Below, in pieces: positions 28,838-39,642 of a DNA stretch of 64,000 nt. The position numbers and the translations under genes were made by a program. Each line of letters begins with the position of its first letter. Positions within the stretch are counted from its first letter, which is position 1. The stretch comes from Thermodesulfovibrionales bacterium. Its GTDB lineage: Bacteria; Nitrospirota; Thermodesulfovibrionia; Thermodesulfovibrionales; Dissulfurispiraceae. The notes under the pieces were generated by a model. The model saw nothing but the letters and a program-made list of their open reading frames with translations. It was not told the DNA's origin and searched no databases. The DNA lies in NCBI GenBank assembly GCA_020062545.1, contig JAGUWD010000007.1, forward strand, positions 1-64,000, given 5' to 3'.

Positions 28838-30042
28838 GCTCCGAACTTCTTCAGCCTCAATGAATTTGCGAGTGCCAGAGGAATTAAATTCACTGCCGGT
28901 AATATGCCGAGTTCTCCTTTTGTGCATTCACGCTCTGAAAACCCTGAACATAAACCGCCAAGCACATATGGAGACTTTAACAAGACAGGCACTGGATGCC
29001 AGCTATGGCTCTTCAGCATGGCAGGTGTCGAGTGATCGCCTGTAATAATAAGTACATCTGATTTTAGCTCAAGTATTTGCGGTAGGAGTTTATCGAATTC
29101 CTCAATCCTTGCTGCCTTTCCTTCAAAATTCCCGTCTTCGCCGTATGAGTCAATCTTTTTTACATGCAAAAAGAAAAAGTCGTAATCATTATATTTTTGT
29201 TTTAAAAATTTAATCTCATCCTCAACGCTTCCTTCAATTGCAGGGGTATCCATTCCAACAAGCCTTGCAAGGCCTCGATACATCGGATATGTTGCGATTG
29301 CAAGGGATTTTAATCCGAATGCCTCTTCAAACGGTGGAATATGGGGCATTTGAGCAAATCCCCTTGTTAGAATAAAATTCGCCTTTTCTTCGCTTTTCAA
29401 TATCTCATGGACTTTGGTTATCAATTTTTCGGCAACCTTTGCCACCTTCTCTGCGCTTTTTGAGAGAGGTGTAGCAGGCAACGGAGCCTTTCCTTCTTTC
29501 TGCGGATCTGTATCAGGAAGCATTCCCGCATCAGGCTCAAGGTCATTCGGGAATCTGAACAGTACAGCAAATCTGTGCTCCATACCAGGGGCAAATATAA
29601 GTTCTACATCATCGATTTTTTTTATCTCGTCCTGCAATTTCTCCGTGAGCTTTTTGCTCTGCTCTGTGGGTATTCTTCCTGCCCTTCTGTCCACAATAAT
29701 TCCATTCTTAATTGTTGCATAGTTGCATCTTACAGCCACATCGGTTTTTCTGACCTCAAGTCCAAGACCGAGTGCCTCTAAAATTCCCCTTCCAATCTGG
29801 AATTCTATAGGATCATATCCAAAAATTCCGAGATGTCCTGGTCCGCTGCCAGGAGTTATTCCATAAGCAACAGGCACATGCAATCCGCATGCAGACTCTC
29901 GCGCAAGTGCATCAAGATTGGGTGTATTGGCTGCTTCAAGCTCTGTCTTGCCGTTGATTGGAAGTCCTCCGACTCCGTCAAGGACAACCAATATTATTTT
30001 TGAATCATTTTTCTGGATTAATGGTTTTATAAGCTTTTGCAT
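28834..30042 (-). CDS. apgM: 2,3-bisphosphoglycerate-independent phosphoglycerate mutase (archaeal-type ApgM)
   Basis: IILVVLDGVGGLP; YGITPGSGPGHLGIFGYDP. Confidence 0.92.
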   Translation of the reverse strand: MQKLIKPLIQKNDSKIILVVLDGVGGLPINGKTELEAANTPNLDALARESACGLHVPVAYGITPGSGPGHLGIFGYDPIEFQIGRGILEALGLGLEVRKTDVAVRCNYATIKNGIIVDRRAGRIPTEQSKKLTEKLQDEIKKIDDVELIFAPGMEHRFAVLFRFPNDLEPDAGMLPDTDPQKEGKAPLPATPLSKSAEKVAKVAEKLITKVHEILKSEEKANFILTRGFAQMPHIPPFEEAFGLKSLAIATYPMYRGLARLVGMDTPAIEGSVEDEIKFLKQKYNDYDFFFLHVKKIDSYGEDGNFEGKAARIEEFDKLLPQILELKSDVLIITGDHSTPAMLKSHSWHPVPVLLKSPYVLGGLCSGFSERECTKGELGILPAVNLIPLALANSLRLKKFGA

Positions 30043-30155
30043 GTCAAACTCCTTAGAATTAGGATATGAAATGATAATGCAAGAATCTCTTTTTTGGCAA
30101 CTGAAAACTTGACGATTGCGGAGTATTTTTTGTATTGTAACTATCTGATATTTGT

Positions 30156-30231
<76 letters not shown>

Positions 30232-30310
30232 GATAAATTCTTTGAACTCCTTTCCAAAATGCTGCTTTAAAAATAACCTCTGAATCTGTGATAAACTTAA
30301 TCAGGTCAAG

Positions 30311-32101
30311 ATGAAAGCCAAAAATACCCTTACCATAGAATTCGCAGCAGGCGCCCTTCTCAAGAGAGGCCTGGTTTCAGCGGAGCAGTTTAATGACATA
30401 ATCCTGAAAGGAGAAAAACAGAGGGAGCGCCTGCAAAGGTATCAGGAGGCGACCTACTCGAGGAGACTGCACAGGGTCACCTATTTTGTCTCTCCGGCAG
30501 AGGCCGTATCATCATTCAATATCGAAATGCCCGGCAAAAACGGAAGATTGCTCACCGAAGACATTATTACAGAGGCCATTGCAGATGAAGTCGGAATAGA
30601 GTATAGGAAGATAGACCCCCTGAAGCTCGATCTCGATGTGGTAACAAAATATGTCCCCCGTCTTTTTGCATTGAGGCATCTCATTATCCCGATAGACGAT
30701 AAGAACGGCTCTGTAGTCATGGCAGTTGCCGACCCTTTCAACCTCGAGGCCGTAGAGAGTCTTCAAAAGGCAAAAGGTCTGAAGATAAGGCTTGTACTCA
30801 GCTCTAAAACAGACATAATGAAGATTGTGAGGGAATTCTTCGGATTCCATGCATCGCTCAGCGCAGCAGAAGCAGAGATGAAGGCAGGCATTGAACTGGG
30901 CAACCTCGAACAGTATTTTAAATTGAAACTGCCCGGCGAGGTGGATGCAACAGACAGGCATATTGTCAATGCAGTGGATTACCTCCTTCATTATGCATTT
31001 GAGCAGAGGGCAAGCGACATCCACATCGAGCCGAAAAGGGAGAAGTCATTTGTCAGGTTCAGGATAGACGGGGCATTGCATTACATCCACACTATCCCCA
31101 GATCCCTTCATCCGCCTATAGTATCGAGGATAAAGACTCTGTCAAGGATAGACATAGCGGAAAAGAGAAGACCCCAGGACGGAAGGATCAAGACGAGTCA
31201 CAAAGGAAAGGATATAGAGTTGAGGGTCTCCACCCTGCCTGTTGCATTCGGCGAAAAGGTGGTCATAAGGATATTCGATCCCGACATACTAATGCAGGAC
31301 CTCGATCAGATCGGTTTTTATCCGAGGGAATACCAGGTGTACAATGCCTTCATAAGAAAACCCAATGGCATTATACTCGTTACAGGACCCACCGGGAGCG
31401 GAAAGACTACCACACTCTATTCCACATTGAAGACCCTCTCTTCTCCTGACGTGAACATCGTCACCATAGAAGATCCCATAGAAATGGTTGTGGAGGAATT
31501 CAATCAGGTGGGTGTGCAGCCTGCCATTGGCGTAACCTTCGCAAAGGTGCTCAGGACAATACTGCGTCAGGACCCGGATATTATAATGGTCGGAGAAATA
31601 AGGGATAAAGAGACTGCAGAGAATGCTGTTCAGGCTGCTCTAACAGGACACCTCGTCCTTTCCACATTGCATACCAATGATGCGCCATCTTCCATTACAA
31701 GACTCCTTGACCTCGGCATTCCTTCTTTTTTGATATCATCCACTCTAATAGGGATAGTTGCACAGAGACTTATTAGAAAGATATGCCCGTTCTGCAAAAA
31801 GGAGAGGGCTCTTACAGAGGAAGAAGTGGAGCATCTGAAGCTTGGCCCGAAAGAGTACAGGGTATTTTTTGGCGAAGGCTGTCTTGAATGCAGGGGAACT
31901 GGCTATAGGGGCAGGACAGGAATCTTTGAGGTAATGGAATTCACGGATAAGCTGAGGGATGTAATGTCAGATGCGGTTGAATTGCATAGGTTGTACGAAG
32001 TTGCAAGGGCGGACGGCTTGATTAATCTGAGGCAGGTTGCTATCAGAAAGATGCTGGAAGGTGTCACTACATTTGAAGAGGTCATAGCTGTAACAGGATA
32101 A
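30311..32101 (+). CDS. GspE/PulE/PilB-family secretion/pilus ATPase
   Basis: LVTGPTGSGKTTTLYSTLK; DPDIIMVGEIRDKETAENAVQAALTGHLVLSTLHTNDAPS; CPFCKK...CLECRGTGYRGR zinc motif. Confidence 0.94.
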   Translation: MKAKNTLTIEFAAGALLKRGLVSAEQFNDIILKGEKQRERLQRYQEATYSRRLHRVTYFVSPAEAVSSFNIEMPGKNGRLLTEDIITEAIADEVGIEYRKIDPLKLDLDVVTKYVPRLFALRHLIIPIDDKNGSVVMAVADPFNLEAVESLQKAKGLKIRLVLSSKTDIMKIVREFFGFHASLSAAEAEMKAGIELGNLEQYFKLKLPGEVDATDRHIVNAVDYLLHYAFEQRASDIHIEPKREKSFVRFRIDGALHYIHTIPRSLHPPIVSRIKTLSRIDIAEKRRPQDGRIKTSHKGKDIELRVSTLPVAFGEKVVIRIFDPDILMQDLDQIGFYPREYQVYNAFIRKPNGIILVTGPTGSGKTTTLYSTLKTLSSPDVNIVTIEDPIEMVVEEFNQVGVQPAIGVTFAKVLRTILRQDPDIIMVGEIRDKETAENAVQAALTGHLVLSTLHTNDAPSSITRLLDLGIPSFLISSTLIGIVAQRLIRKICPFCKKERALTEEEVEHLKLGPKEYRVFFGEGCLECRGTGYRGRTGIFEVMEFTDKLRDVMSDAVELHRLYEVARADGLINLRQVAIRKMLEGVTTFEEVIAVTG

Positions 32102-32103
32102 AA

Positions 32104-32838
32104 TCAAACCCCTCTCGATAATCTTTCGATAAGTGGTATTGGCAGTCCATACATCCTCATCTCATTTTGTGTCTTTTCTATGTCATATTCAACACGATGA
32201 AGTTTCACCGATGCATCATCGATGATCGCATAACATGCCCTCGGGTCTCCATCCCTTGGCTGGCCTACACTCCCTACATTAATGATATATCTTTCTGTAT
32301 CGCCTATTTTCGCTTCGTTTCTGTATGTTGACATCTCTCCTGAAGGCATCCTCTCGATTATAAATGGCTGGTGGCTGTGGCCTAAGAGGCATATCTTATT
32401 GTCGAAGTAATGAAAGTTGACCTCTGCATCCCACAGTGTCAGGATGTAATGCCATTCTTCAGGTTTTTTTGGTGTTGAATGCACGAGGAATATCTTTTTA
32501 TCTTCTATTTCTTTCGAGATTAAAAATGTCTTTAGTATGGATAGATTTTCTTTGCTGATTTTTTCCTTTGTCCATAAGATGGCTGCCTTTGCATATGGGT
32601 TGAAAAAATCGATATCTGTCAGCCCGAGCACTGCCCAATCATGGTTTCCTGCAAGGAGGATTTTGCATTCGGAGTTCAGGACTGCAATGCATTCATCGGG
32701 ATCCGGGCCATAGCCAACAGCATCGCCAAGAAAGAGGATATCTGTTATTTTTTTCTTTTTAATGTCTTTTAAAACAGACTTGAGTGCCTCGATATTTCCG
32801 TGGACATCCGAGATTACAGCGTATCTCATTTCTGGCAA
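32104..32838 (-). CDS. Metallophosphoesterase (YfcE/MJ0936-like)
   Basis: AVISDVHGNIEALKSVL; FLGDAVGYGPDP; LLAGNHDW; LLGHSHQP. Confidence 0.9.
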   Translation of the reverse strand: MPEMRYAVISDVHGNIEALKSVLKDIKKKKITDILFLGDAVGYGPDPDECIAVLNSECKILLAGNHDWAVLGLTDIDFFNPYAKAAILWTKEKISKENLSILKTFLISKEIEDKKIFLVHSTPKKPEEWHYILTLWDAEVNFHYFDNKICLLGHSHQPFIIERMPSGEMSTYRNEAKIGDTERYIINVGSVGQPRDGDPRACYAIIDDASVKLHRVEYDIEKTQNEMRMYGLPIPLIERLSRGV

Positions 32839-33260
32839 TATTCTTTTGCTATCTTGTCGAGGATGCCGTTGATAAAGGCTGCAGATTCTGATGTGGAATA
32901 CTTTTTTGCGATCTCAAGTGCCTCATTAATAGTTACGGCATTAGGGATGTCCTTCCTGAATAACAGCTCGTATGTGGCAAATCTCAATATATTCCTGTCA
33001 ATACTCGCCATCCTCGATATCTTCCACTTCTTTGCCACCTTTTGAATCAATGGGTCTATTTCCTTGAGGTTTTCAATAGTCCCTGTGATTATGTCCTCGG
33101 CAAAGGCCTTTGTATCAGGGTCTTTTTCATCCGTATCTGCCCAGAAGAGTTCAAGGCTCTCTCTATATTCAGACAGATTGCCCTTTTTTTTGCTATTATT
33201 TATAAAGTCGATCCTGTAAAGAAATTGAAGTGCGTACTCCCGTGCCTTTCTCCGTTTCAT
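32826..33260 (-). CDS. nusB: Transcription antitermination factor NusB
   Basis: RRKAREYALQFLYRID; SIDRNILRFATYELLFRKDIPNAVTINEALEIAKKYS. Confidence 0.95.
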   Translation of the reverse strand: MKRRKAREYALQFLYRIDFINNSKKKGNLSEYRESLELFWADTDEKDPDTKAFAEDIITGTIENLKEIDPLIQKVAKKWKISRMASIDRNILRFATYELLFRKDIPNAVTINEALEIAKKYSTSESAAFINGILDKIAKEYCQK

Positions 33261-33264
33261 AAGG

Positions 33265-33726
33265 TTATAATTTTCTGAGCACCTGTGCCATTTCTATTGC
33301 CGTAATTGCAGCATCCCATCCCTTATTGCCTGCCTTTGTTCCTGCCCTTTCAACAGCCTGCTCTATGGTGTCCGATGTTATCACGCCAAAGGCTATTGGA
33401 ACGCCTGTTTCCATGGATGCCGATGCAATGCCCTTTGAGACCTCTGCTGCAACATAATCGAAATGCGGTGTTGCACCTCTTATCACCGTGCCGAGACATA
33501 TGACTGCATTATATAAGCCCTTTGATGCCATCTTTTTTGCAACGAGGGGAATCTCAAATGATCCGGGCACCCTTACCACCTCTATGTCGTCTTCCTTTGC
33601 CCCATGCCTTACAAGGGCGTCTATTGCGCCATCGAGGAGACGCGATGTAATGAAGTCATTAAACCTGCTTACGATGATACCGAACTTAAGACCCTTTGCC
33701 TGAAGCTCTCCTTCTATAATTTTCAT
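33265..33726 (-). CDS. ribH: 6,7-dimethyl-8-ribityllumazine synthase
   Basis: [54 protein letters not shown]. Confidence 0.96.
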   Translation of the reverse strand: MKIIEGELQAKGLKFGIIVSRFNDFITSRLLDGAIDALVRHGAKEDDIEVVRVPGSFEIPLVAKKMASKGLYNAVICLGTVIRGATPHFDYVAAEVSKGIASASMETGVPIAFGVITSDTIEQAVERAGTKAGNKGWDAAITAIEMAQVLRKL

Positions 33727-33766
33727 AATAAACCTCCGGATTTAATTTACGCATATTTTATCATAA

Positions 33767-34894
33767 TTACGGATAAAACAATTCAAATCTCCTCGTCCTG
33801 ATATTTATCAATATGCCTGCTGCTATAAAATTACTCAAAAGTGCTGTGCCTCCATAGCTCACAAAAGGCAGCGGTACTCCCACTACAGGCATTATTCCGA
33901 GGGTCATTCCTATATTCACGCAGAAATATACGAAAAACATTGCGGTTATACCCAGGGCAGTCAGTCTCCCGAATTCATCCTTTGCCCTCATGGCTGTGTC
34001 CAGTCCCCTTAAAAACAGCATCAGATAAATGACGAGGAGCAAGATGCTTCCTGCAAAGCCCCACTCTTCTGCAAAAACCGAGAATATAAAATCCGTATGC
34101 TTTTCAGGTAAAAACCTCAATGGCCCCTGAGTTCCCTTTAAATAGCCCTTGCCAAAAAAACCGCCGGACCCTACGGATATTTTTGACTGATTGATATGAT
34201 AGCCTATGCCCGCAGGATCTACGTCCGGGTCAATGAAGGCGACAAGGCGATTTTTTTGATAATCCTTAAGCCCTTCCCAGAAGATGTGGCCGAGAAATGG
34301 AATAGAGATAAGCCCGATAATAACTATCACTGTTATGATCTTTTTGCTTATTCCCTTTGAAAGGGAGAGTACTACAAATAGAGACATAAGGAGGATTGCA
34401 GTTCCAAGGTCAGGCTGTTTAATCAGTAATATTAATGGCAGTATGCCAAATATGAAAAGGCTTTTCATGGAAATCTTATCAACAGAATTTCTACCCATAT
34501 TTGTCAGATAAGAGGAAAAAACGAGTATAAAGAATATCCTGAAAAATTCAGAGGGCTGAAATGAGATAGGGCCTATGCTTAACCACCTCTGAGCACCCAT
34601 GCTCGTTCTTCCTCCGAAGATGACAATTAAAAGGAGGAGAAGCCCTAAGCCGTATAATGGATAGGAGATTCTATAAAGCCATATGTAGTCTATGGATACA
34701 ACAACAAATAAAACCGCGGTGCTTATAAAAAGCCATAATATCTGTTTCAAATAGAAGTCGGGATGTTCTCCAACCCCGAGGGGAGGCCTCGTTGCGCTGT
34801 AAATAGTCATTATCCCTATAATGGCAAGGGAGATTACTATCAGGAAGGTTATCCAGTCGAAATTCTTGATTAATCTTCTGTCAATTTTCAGCAT
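33767..34894 (-). CDS. rodA: Rod shape-determining protein RodA
   Basis: SEDS family: TEKHTDFIFSVFAEEWGF-like segment (PEKHTDFIFSVFAEEWGFAGSI). Confidence 0.95.
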   Translation of the reverse strand: MLKIDRRLIKNFDWITFLIVISLAIIGIMTIYSATRPPLGVGEHPDFYLKQILWLFISTAVLFVVVSIDYIWLYRISYPLYGLGLLLLLIVIFGGRTSMGAQRWLSIGPISFQPSEFFRIFFILVFSSYLTNMGRNSVDKISMKSLFIFGILPLILLIKQPDLGTAILLMSLFVVLSLSKGISKKIITVIVIIGLISIPFLGHIFWEGLKDYQKNRLVAFIDPDVDPAGIGYHINQSKISVGSGGFFGKGYLKGTQGPLRFLPEKHTDFIFSVFAEEWGFAGSILLLVIYLMLFLRGLDTAMRAKDEFGRLTALGITAMFFVYFCVNIGMTLGIMPVVGVPLPFVSYGGTALLSNFIAAGILINIRTRRFELFYP

Positions 34895-34945
34895 ATGTTT
34901 AATTCAGGCAATAGGCTCCGGGAAAAATATTTCCGGATATATTAC

Positions 34946-36706
34946 TTATTGCCTCTTGCCTATAGCCTCTTGCCCGTTTTTGCTTTTCATATACGCCTCG
35001 ATTGCCCTCTTTGCTATAGGTGCTGCAACAGCTCCCCCTCCGCCTCCGTGCTCTACAAAGACAGAGAGTGCTATCTCCGGATTATCAACAGGGGCGAATG
35101 CAACAAACCATGCATGATCCATAAACCTCTCTCCTGACAGCCCCTTTTTCTTGCCCACGACCTGAGCAGTCCCTGTTTTCCCGGCTATAACAGTCAGGGA
35201 TGACCTTGCACCCTGGGCAGTACCGTTAGGATCATTAACAACACCCGATAGCGCCTCTTTTATCATTTTTATGGTTTCAGGTTTTAAGTTTATTATTCCT
35301 GACGGGGACTGATCGATCTTTATTAATGACGGCTTATATATCTTTCCACCGTTGGCGAAGGTTGCTGTCATTAATGCCATCTGAATCGGAGTGGCAGTAA
35401 TATAACCCTGTCCTATGGCTGAAATAAAAGTATCGCCGAGGTACCACGGAAGGCGTTTCTTTTCTTTTTTCCATTCTGCATTTGGGATCAGACCCTTTCT
35501 TTCCTTCACAGGTATAAGTTCGATGCCGGTCTCTCTTCCAAGCCCGAAGGCGGTTGCATATTTATAGATTTTATCTATCCCGAGCCTTCTGCCCAGTTCA
35601 TAGAAATATACATCGCAGGACTCCACAATTGCCCTGTGAAAATCGACCGGGCCATGTCCTCCCTTTTTCCAGCATCCGAATGTCCATCTCCCGTAATTTA
35701 TGCCGCCGGTGCAATTGATTTTCGTGTCAGGGTTTATAATGCCTTCTTCGAGGGCTGCTATTGCCGTTATTATCTTGAACGTGGAGCCGGGAGGATACTG
35801 GCTTTGCACCGCCCTGTTGAGCATGGGCTTCTTTTTATCCTCCATAATGGCCTTCCAGTCATTGTAGGCTATTCCCATGGAGAATATGTTCGGGTTAAAG
35901 GATGGGAGGCTTTCGAGCGCAAGAATCTCCCCTGAATCGGGCTTTATTGCCACAAGTGCGCCGGCCTTTTCTCCGAATGCATCTTCAACAGCCTTCTGTA
36001 TGTTTATATCAATGCTCAGGTTAATGTCTGTACCCTTAACCGAAGGCCTTTCCTGTATCATCCTTAACTCCCTGCCAAGTGCATCTACCTCTATAATCCT
36101 CTCTCCGGGCATTCCCCTCAACTGGTTGTCGAACAATGCCTCCACTCCCCACTGGCCTATCAATGCATCCGGTGGAAAGTACCTTAACTCGGGGTTATTT
36201 AACTGGTACGCGGTTATCTTTCCGAGATAACCGATTATGTGCGCTCCAACCTTGCCGAAGAGATACTCCCTTCCTACATCTGTCTCAACAAAGAGTCCCG
36301 GAAAATCAGACCGTCTTGCCTCAATGCGGGCTATCTCCCCAAAGCTCAGCCCCTGTTTAAGCTTTACAGGAACAAAAGGGCTGTTGTCCTTTTTGTTTAG
36401 CTTTTCTTCGACCTCTTTTTTGGTCAAACCGAGGAGTGCAGCGAGCGAACCTGTGTCTATGCCCCTGAAATTGTCGGTGGTTATGGAAACGCTGAAGAAC
36501 GGGATATTTTTCACCAGTGGTGTTCCGTTTCTGTCGTATATAATACCCCTCGGCGCAGGTGTCTTTAGTATTCTCAGTCTGTTGTCCTCGGACAGTCTTT
36601 TATATTTGTCTCCGTCAAGTATCTGAAGCTGCCAGAGGCGGAAACATAAGATCAACAGTATCCCGATGATGATGTAAGAACCTAATTGTATTCTCTTCAG
36701 AATCAT
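34946..36706 (-). CDS. mrdA: Penicillin-binding protein 2
   Basis: RGIIYDRNGTPLVKN; SQYPPGSTFKIITAIAALE; GKTGTAQV. Confidence 0.95.
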   Translation of the reverse strand: MILKRIQLGSYIIIGILLILCFRLWQLQILDGDKYKRLSEDNRLRILKTPAPRGIIYDRNGTPLVKNIPFFSVSITTDNFRGIDTGSLAALLGLTKKEVEEKLNKKDNSPFVPVKLKQGLSFGEIARIEARRSDFPGLFVETDVGREYLFGKVGAHIIGYLGKITAYQLNNPELRYFPPDALIGQWGVEALFDNQLRGMPGERIIEVDALGRELRMIQERPSVKGTDINLSIDINIQKAVEDAFGEKAGALVAIKPDSGEILALESLPSFNPNIFSMGIAYNDWKAIMEDKKKPMLNRAVQSQYPPGSTFKIITAIAALEEGIINPDTKINCTGGINYGRWTFGCWKKGGHGPVDFHRAIVESCDVYFYELGRRLGIDKIYKYATAFGLGRETGIELIPVKERKGLIPNAEWKKEKKRLPWYLGDTFISAIGQGYITATPIQMALMTATFANGGKIYKPSLIKIDQSPSGIINLKPETIKMIKEALSGVVNDPNGTAQGARSSLTVIAGKTGTAQVVGKKKGLSGERFMDHAWFVAFAPVDNPEIALSVFVEHGGGGGAVAAPIAKRAIEAYMKSKNGQEAIGKRQ

Positions 36707-36707
36707 A

Positions 36708-37214
36708 TCAATCCGTCAGCCGGAATTTGCTCGGCTTCAATATTATACCAAATGGTATGTTGACAACTGTTTGTATTAAGATTGTCTGCAATGCATCGAG
36801 GATGCTTATGTTTATACTGGTAAAGATAATCCGGGAGCCTGCAACCAAAACTCCATCGAGCATTGTAAAGACGACAATGGTTATCACACCCAAAAGGGGT
36901 GTCCATTTAAAGACGACCTCGGTAAAGACCACTATAGTCAGAAAACCGGTTAAGCCCTTGCTGAAAAAATTAGGGCCTATGATCGAACCCGATAGGATGT
37001 CTTCCAGTAGGCCGACAAAGGCGCCGAAGACCATGCTCTTTATCTCTGACCTGCTTCCGAAATAAACATCCGCCTTGTGGCTTCGAGGAAGGCTCCTCAG
37101 GCTGAAGAAATAAACGAGTACAATCGAGAGGCTTAACGGTCTGTGGAAAATGGAAAGCTGCGTCTGTATGAGGAAGGTTAGAAAAATAAAAAGTGCCCAC
37201 TTTGCATAGTTCAT
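36708..37214 (-). CDS. mreD: Rod shape-determining protein MreD
   Basis: Position between mreC and mrdA; multi-TM MreD-like sequence. Confidence 0.88.
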   Translation of the reverse strand: MNYAKWALFIFLTFLIQTQLSIFHRPLSLSIVLVYFFSLRSLPRSHKADVYFGSRSEIKSMVFGAFVGLLEDILSGSIIGPNFFSKGLTGFLTIVVFTEVVFKWTPLLGVITIVVFTMLDGVLVAGSRIIFTSINISILDALQTILIQTVVNIPFGIILKPSKFRLTD

Positions 37215-37216
37215 AA

Positions 37217-37992
37217 TTACTTGCCGAGAATAACTACCTCTTCTATTTTTGCATCGGACTGAAACGGTAAGACCTTTATATCCTGGAAAAATTCGATCCC
37301 TTCTTTTCTGACACTGCTCACGACGCCAACGAGCAACCCCGGAGGGAAAATGCCATCGAGCCCGGAGGTAACCGCCACTTCACCCTTTTCCACACCCTCT
37401 TCCGGCGGTATATATTTGAGGATGCAGTACCGGTGGCCTGTACCGGATATAACTCCTTCGTGTCTGCTGTTCTGAAGCCTGACGGCAACAGAAAAGTTCG
37501 GGTCTTTCAGGAGCAATACCTCCGAAAAATTATCCTTTACCGAGTATATCTTGCCCACCAGGCCTTTTGGCGTAATAACAGACATATCCTTTTTAATGCC
37601 GCTATTTTTACCCTTATCGAGGATCATGGTATGCAGCAACCTGTCATAACCACGCGCTATCACCTTTGCAGTGGTTACATAATCGGGAAGGTGCTCTTTT
37701 AAAGACAGAAGTTCCTTGAGCCTCTTGTTCTCCTGAACTATCTCTGCATATCGCTGTTTCTCGGTGAGGGCGGCAGTAAGTTCCTTTCTGAGCCTTTTGT
37801 TCTCTTCAAATGTGCCCCAGAGTTCACGGAATGTCATGGTAACATTTAGAGTGAAATTGTTAAAGACGTCGTATGGGTATGATAAAATCCTGAAGAGCGC
37901 AGAAGGCCTTCTGTTGTGATGGTATGTTATCAGCATAAGGGCAATCAGAGAAAGCAAGAACAGGATGATGATTCTCTTTTTGCCTTTTGACA

Positions 37993-37993
<1 letters not shown>
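37217..37993 (-). CDS. mreC: Rod shape-determining protein MreC
   Basis: TM + coiled coil + VIARGYDRLLHTMILDKGKNSGIKKDMSVITPKGLVGKI. Confidence 0.95.
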
Positions 37994-39024
<1,031 letters not shown>

Positions 39025-39034
39025 TTAAACCCTC

Positions 39035-39439
39035 CTATCCCTCAATTACCTTTGTATTCGCTATATCGTCTCCAAGTCTCATGCCGTCCTTGTTTCCCAG
39101 CATCAGGAGAAATTCCAATGCTAAAATAACAACAACAAACAACCACCCGACTAAGGGAATCTTGTAAAGCAGGAGCGCTGCTGTCAGTATTGCGTTTCTC
39201 AGCACAGAGTCCCTGAAAGTTCCCGAACTGCCGGTGGAAAGGGATATTACCCTCAATCGCAATATCTTCTTCCCAATGCTCCTGCCGTCAAAAAGGCCGT
39301 CACTAATGAGAAGATAAACGAGACCGGCGAGATACCCTACCTGAGGTATGGTTTTGGCTGCTGCGGCTATAATAATAAAATCCAGCGTTTTAGCTATAAC
39401 CCTTAGCAGCAAGCTTGCCTTTGTACTCTCCTCAGGCAT
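39035..39439 (-). CDS. RDD family membrane protein
   Basis: AKTLDFIIIAAAAK...GRSIGKKILRLRVIS. Confidence 0.85.
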   Translation of the reverse strand: MPEESTKASLLLRVIAKTLDFIIIAAAAKTIPQVGYLAGLVYLLISDGLFDGRSIGKKILRLRVISLSTGSSGTFRDSVLRNAILTAALLLYKIPLVGWLFVVVILALEFLLMLGNKDGMRLGDDIANTKVIEG

Positions 39440-39642
39440 CGTTAATACTATCAGATGGCCATTCTTTTTTTCAAGGACGACTTCGTTCCCCCTTATGTAG
39501 AGGAGTGGTAAATTTTATTTTAATATGCTACTATACGCAAAAATGCAATATACACTAAAAATAGTATATATTTACAGATGTTTATGATATACTTTTTGTT
39601 AATAAACTTAAAATAAATTTATCCTTTTACAGGGGGTTCTAT

